From contig NW_013651917.1 of NCBI RefSeq assembly GCF_000499385.1, forward strand, positions 12,501 to 42,500: 30,000 nucleotides of DNA, in the 5' to 3' direction. Source of the stretch: Eimeria necatrix. Its lineage: Eukaryota > Apicomplexa > Conoidasida > Eucoccidiorida > Eimeriidae. The translations under genes were made by a program, and so were the position numbers. How positions within the stretch are numbered: position 1 is the stretch's first letter; every line of letters starts with the position of its first letter. This document shows positions 27,597 to 30,000 of the stretch, piece by piece. Below the pieces are notes generated by a model. That model was given only the letters and a program-made list of their open reading frames with translations. It was not told the origin of the DNA and ran no database searches.

Positions 27597-27883
27597 ATGC
27601 GTGGAGCAGCATGTGCAAATGCTGCTGCTCTCGGGAGCCGCAGCAAATTATCCGTTTCTTTGCTGCTGCTGCTACACCAGCTCCCGCTGCACCTGCTGCT
27701 GTCGTATCTTGCGCCGCCATGGCTGCTGCTGCTGTGGCTGCTGCAGCCGCTGCTGCTGCTGCTTCCGTTGCTGCTGTAGCTGCAGCAAATGGCGTTCTGG
27801 GGCGCTTTGTGAAGCACAAGCCCGCCGAGGCACTGAGCTGCGCGCAGCAGCAGCAGCAACAGCAGCAGCAGCTGCTGCAGCAT
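25514..27883 (-). CDS. Large unidentified low-complexity protein (789 residues)
   Basis: Single open minus-strand frame, start MLQQ at 27883, stop TAG at 25514 after a Gln tract. Triplet runs are separated by segments with normal composition: ETDNLLRLPRAAAFAHAAPR, QPYSFTPQEEQQQRAPEQ, LVGIFGRLAEKAAHQSWG, NGGDKKVRTPWYALLLLKVA, RLEDHLDFSQIPPWLL, LEAAPTEQQLQQLL, KDRRSARRNEWLL, PFEVMECLLTASERHAFVSV, NPTVMRRAVQTLGKSG, RPEDWQSLWLQQLNATFEKE, CPAVAAAFNDFFDWLAQ and SIRERLLQAADGEPDETL. These look helical and continue in one frame for 2.3 kb, which supports translation. No motif recognised. Helical-repeat RNA-binding families are one possibility, unproven. Short introns inside tracts cannot be excluded. 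Confidence 0.55.
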
Positions 27884-27993
27884 TGTGCAGGAGCTTGCTG
27901 CTGCTGCTGTTGGCCCCTATTCAGCGGGGCGCTCTCTGCTGTTTATTTGCGTTCATCTGCCTTTGATTTGCGTATGCTTGCGGGTGCTGCCCT

Positions 27994-28024
<31 letters not shown>

Positions 28025-28362
28025 TGCTGCTGCAGCAGCCAGCAGCCAGCAGCTGTATCTTTGGGCCGTCTGTCTCCAATGTACGTCTTCGCATAAGTCA
28101 TTATATTACTCTGCAGCTCGTTGTTGCTGCTGTTGCTGCTGCTGCGCTGCTGCTGCTGCTGCGCTGCTGCTGCTACAGCCGCTGCTGCATCTGCCGAGCC
28201 GCAGCTGTCGGCCTTGCTCTGTCAATGCTGCTGTTGTTGCTGCTGTCGTTGCTGCTGTAGAAGGTGATGCTGCAGTTGCTGCTGCTACTGGCTCAGCTGC
28301 TGCTGAAGCTGCTGCTGCTCAGTCCGCTGCTGCTGCAGTTGCTGCTGCTGCTAGGTCAAGCC
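27884..28362. other. Triplet-rich stretch between divergent genes
   Basis: CTG/TGC tracts with short unique pieces (GCGTTCATCTGCCTTTGA near 27950; CGTCTTCGCATAAGTC near 28084, then TTATATTACTCTGCAG). A CTGCAG acceptor-like site lies near 28113. I see no secure exon. It should hold the promoters of the minus-strand gene to the left and the PH gene to the right. Confidence 0.4.
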
Positions 28363-28657
28363 ATGTCTTTGTTCGGCGCCCCACACGGTAGCCCCCCAGC
28401 AGCAGCAGCAGCAACAGCAGCAGATCTTACTTTAACTTCAGCAGCAGGCTTAAATGGTGCAGCAGTTTTTGCTCCCTTTTGGAAAAGGCGCAGGGTTATT
28501 TTGGGAAGAGATGCTGCTGCTGCTGCTGCTGCAGTCCTGCTGCTGCAGCAAACCGCCGCCGACACCTCAGCCGCAGCCGCTGCCGCCGCCGCCACAGCAG
28601 CAGCAGCAGCAGCAGCACCAGCAGCAGCAACAGTTCCCAAGGACTGAAGAAGACAGC
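28363..28657 (+). CDS. Possible 5' exon(s) of the PH-domain gene
   Basis: ATG at 28363 reads MSLFGAPHGSPPAAAAATAA and LTLTSAAGL. A second frame (28454-28657) reads VQQFLLPFGKGAGLFWEEM, Leu tract, SKPPPTPQPQPLPPPPQ and QFPRTEEDS, ending at GTCAGC. An intron-shaped stretch follows at 28658-28718: 61 bases, T-rich, ending TATTTTGCAG. The two frames need a splice between them, perhaps from CACG|GTAGCC near 28388, but the phase was not resolved. Confidence 0.4.
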
Positions 28658-28718
28658 GTCAGCGCTTTTTTGTCTGCTTCTCACATCTCTTTCGTTATTA
28701 AACAGTTCTATTTTGCAG
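28658..28718 (+). other. Putative short intron upstream of PH exons
   Basis: GTCAGCGC, then a T-rich 50-base stretch and TTTTGCAG; 61 bases. It has the best intron shape in this region, although the flanking frames could be joined only tentatively. Confidence 0.5.
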
Positions 28719-28929
28719 CAGCAGCAGCAGCAGCGGCAGCAGCAGCAGCAGCAACGGACGCGGCAGCGACTCCGATGTGTGGCTGCTGCTGCTTCTAGAA
28801 ACATGAGCCTTCGCAGCGCAACCAGCTGGCGGAGAGGCAAATCGAGCAGCAACAAGTGCAGCAGCAGCAGTATGAGAATAGCAGCAGCAGCAGCAGCAGC
28901 AGCAGCCCCGGCAGGGCACCACTTCCGCA

Positions 28930-29489
28930 ATGGTGCAGCAGCAGGAAGACCCCGACCAGCACCAAAAGCAGCAACAAGAGCAGCAGCAGCAGCAGCAGCA
29001 GCGGCTGCAGCAGCAGGACGAGGGTCGTGGGCCTGGCAGCAGCGCGGGCAGCGATAGCGAGGTCGGCGCAGCAGCGGCAGCAGCTGCTGCTGCAGATGCA
29101 TATGGTGCTGCAGATGCTGCTGCAGATGCTGCTGCAGATGCTGCTGCAGTTGCTGCTGCAGCTGCTTCAGCAGAGCTAGACCTGCTGCTGCCAGCAGACC
29201 AAGATGGGATAGAGTCAGAAGCAAAACTGAAGGGCCCCGATGTGGGCCCCGTGCCTCCCGCTGCTGCTGCTGCTGAGCCAGCACTAGCCCCAGCAGCAGC
29301 AGGAACAGAGGCAGCAGCAGCAGCAGCAACATGGGGAGCAGCAACAGCAGCAGCGCCTGCAGCAGAGCGCCCTGCTGCAGCAGCAGCAGCACCTGCAGCA
29401 GCAATTGCTGCTGCACCATACGCCGGCAGCCGCATCTACTCCCTCCCTACACTTTCTGCTGATCCATCAGCCCCTCGGCCAGCCCCCCC

Positions 29490-29541
<52 letters not shown>

Positions 29542-29675
29542 TTGCTGTTTCTGCGTGCAGGCTGGCTGCAGCGGCAAACCAGACACACCAAAAGATTTGC
29601 CCCGCGCTTCTTTGTGCTGCGGGGTTCAATTTTATATTCTTTCAAGCGGCTGCCATTTCTGCGCTGCTGCCCCCT

Positions 29676-29722
<47 letters not shown>

Positions 29723-30000
29723 TAGTGACGGACGCAGCACTTGCTTCCTGGATCGACTTTGCTGCTGCTACCTGCTGCTGGCAGCTGCGCGGCAGCCGCG
29801 TAGAGAAGTTTGTTTATGATAAAGCAGCAGCAACTTTCAGGTGGTCGCTTGTGGCCCCCAATTTGCTGCTGCTGCAGCGCATGCAGCAGCAGCAGCAGCA
29901 GACAAGGCTGCAGCAGCAGCACAGCACCTTGAAAGGGCTCAAGGGGCAGCGCAGCCTCAAGCAGAAGTACCAGCAGCAGCAGCAGCAGCAGCAGCGGCAG
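28930..30000 (+). CDS. PH-domain protein, partial (runs off right edge)
   Basis: One frame is open from ATG 28930 to the window end. It reads MVQQQEDPDQHQKQQQE, Gln tract, DEGRGPGSSAGSDSEVG, Ala-rich part with four YGAADAAAD-like units, AELDLLLPADQDGIESE, AKLKGPDVGPVPP, YAGSRIYSLPTLSADPSAPR and a Ser tract. A pleckstrin-homology signature follows: LRAGWLQRQTRHTKRF, APRFFVLRGSILYSFKR (29554-29649). A run of 14 serines (29677-29718) interrupts the domain, which resumes as ALASWIDF, CCWQLRGSRVEKFVYD and TFRWSLVAP. A charged tail (STLKGLKGQRSLKQKY) then runs to the edge. PH domains bind phosphoinositides or proteins at membranes. The same frame extends upstream to 28882, next to an AATAG acceptor. 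Confidence 0.72.

Noticed and set aside
1..30000. tRNA and rRNA genes
   Set aside because: No cloverleaf-like segment with recognisable A and B boxes and no conserved rRNA sequence was seen by eye.

Overview
The window looks like a gene-bearing, repeat-rich segment of a chicken Eimeria genome (apicomplexan coccidian). The basis is three features occurring together: very many CAG/CTG triplet tracts that run through exons as poly-Gln/Ala/Ser, many interstitial telomere-like AAACCCT/TTTAGGG blocks, and intron-rich genes with conserved eukaryotic cores. The species cannot be fixed from sequence alone. Most long open frames are artefacts, because (CAG)n has no stop codon in any frame on either strand. 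I therefore called genes only from non-repeat sequence, splice sites and phase agreement.

Layout. 1-1352: telomere-like edge and a probable minus-strand, Ala/Ser-rich gene with a signal-peptide-like exon. 1353-5045: mostly non-coding GGGGCCCC-type, A/T-rich and telomere-like repeats, with one small basic minus-strand gene (3462-4037). 5046-8805: plus-strand exons of an unidentified low-complexity gene, broken by two GCTA arrays. 9395-10361: plus-strand Gln-rich coiled-coil exons. 10379-11132: telomere-like repeats that switch orientation. 11155-13416: single-exon RCE1 CAAX protease. 13417-14340: intergenic GC-rich and AT-rich repeats. 14352-19222: a nine-exon minus-strand gene for a five-span membrane protein. 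19395-20131: minus-strand coiled-coil exons. 20220-20990: telomere-like blocks and a doubtful ORF. 20994-24581: HSCB, the J-domain co-chaperone of iron-sulphur cluster assembly, recovered by splicing. 24589-25014: possible small secreted protein. 25514-27883: unidentified minus-strand protein. 28363-30000: a PH-domain gene running off the right edge.

The genes do not form a pathway. RCE1 acts in prenyl-protein maturation at the ER and HSCB in mitochondrial Fe-S biogenesis. What unites the window is repeat architecture. Repeats without stop codons (CAG triplets, the CTGGGGGCCCCC 12-mer) occur in exons and introns. Repeats that put a stop in every frame (GCTA arrays, telomere-like heptamers) lie in introns or between genes. 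Within introns the sense strand usually reads CTG and ends CTGCAG at the acceptor.
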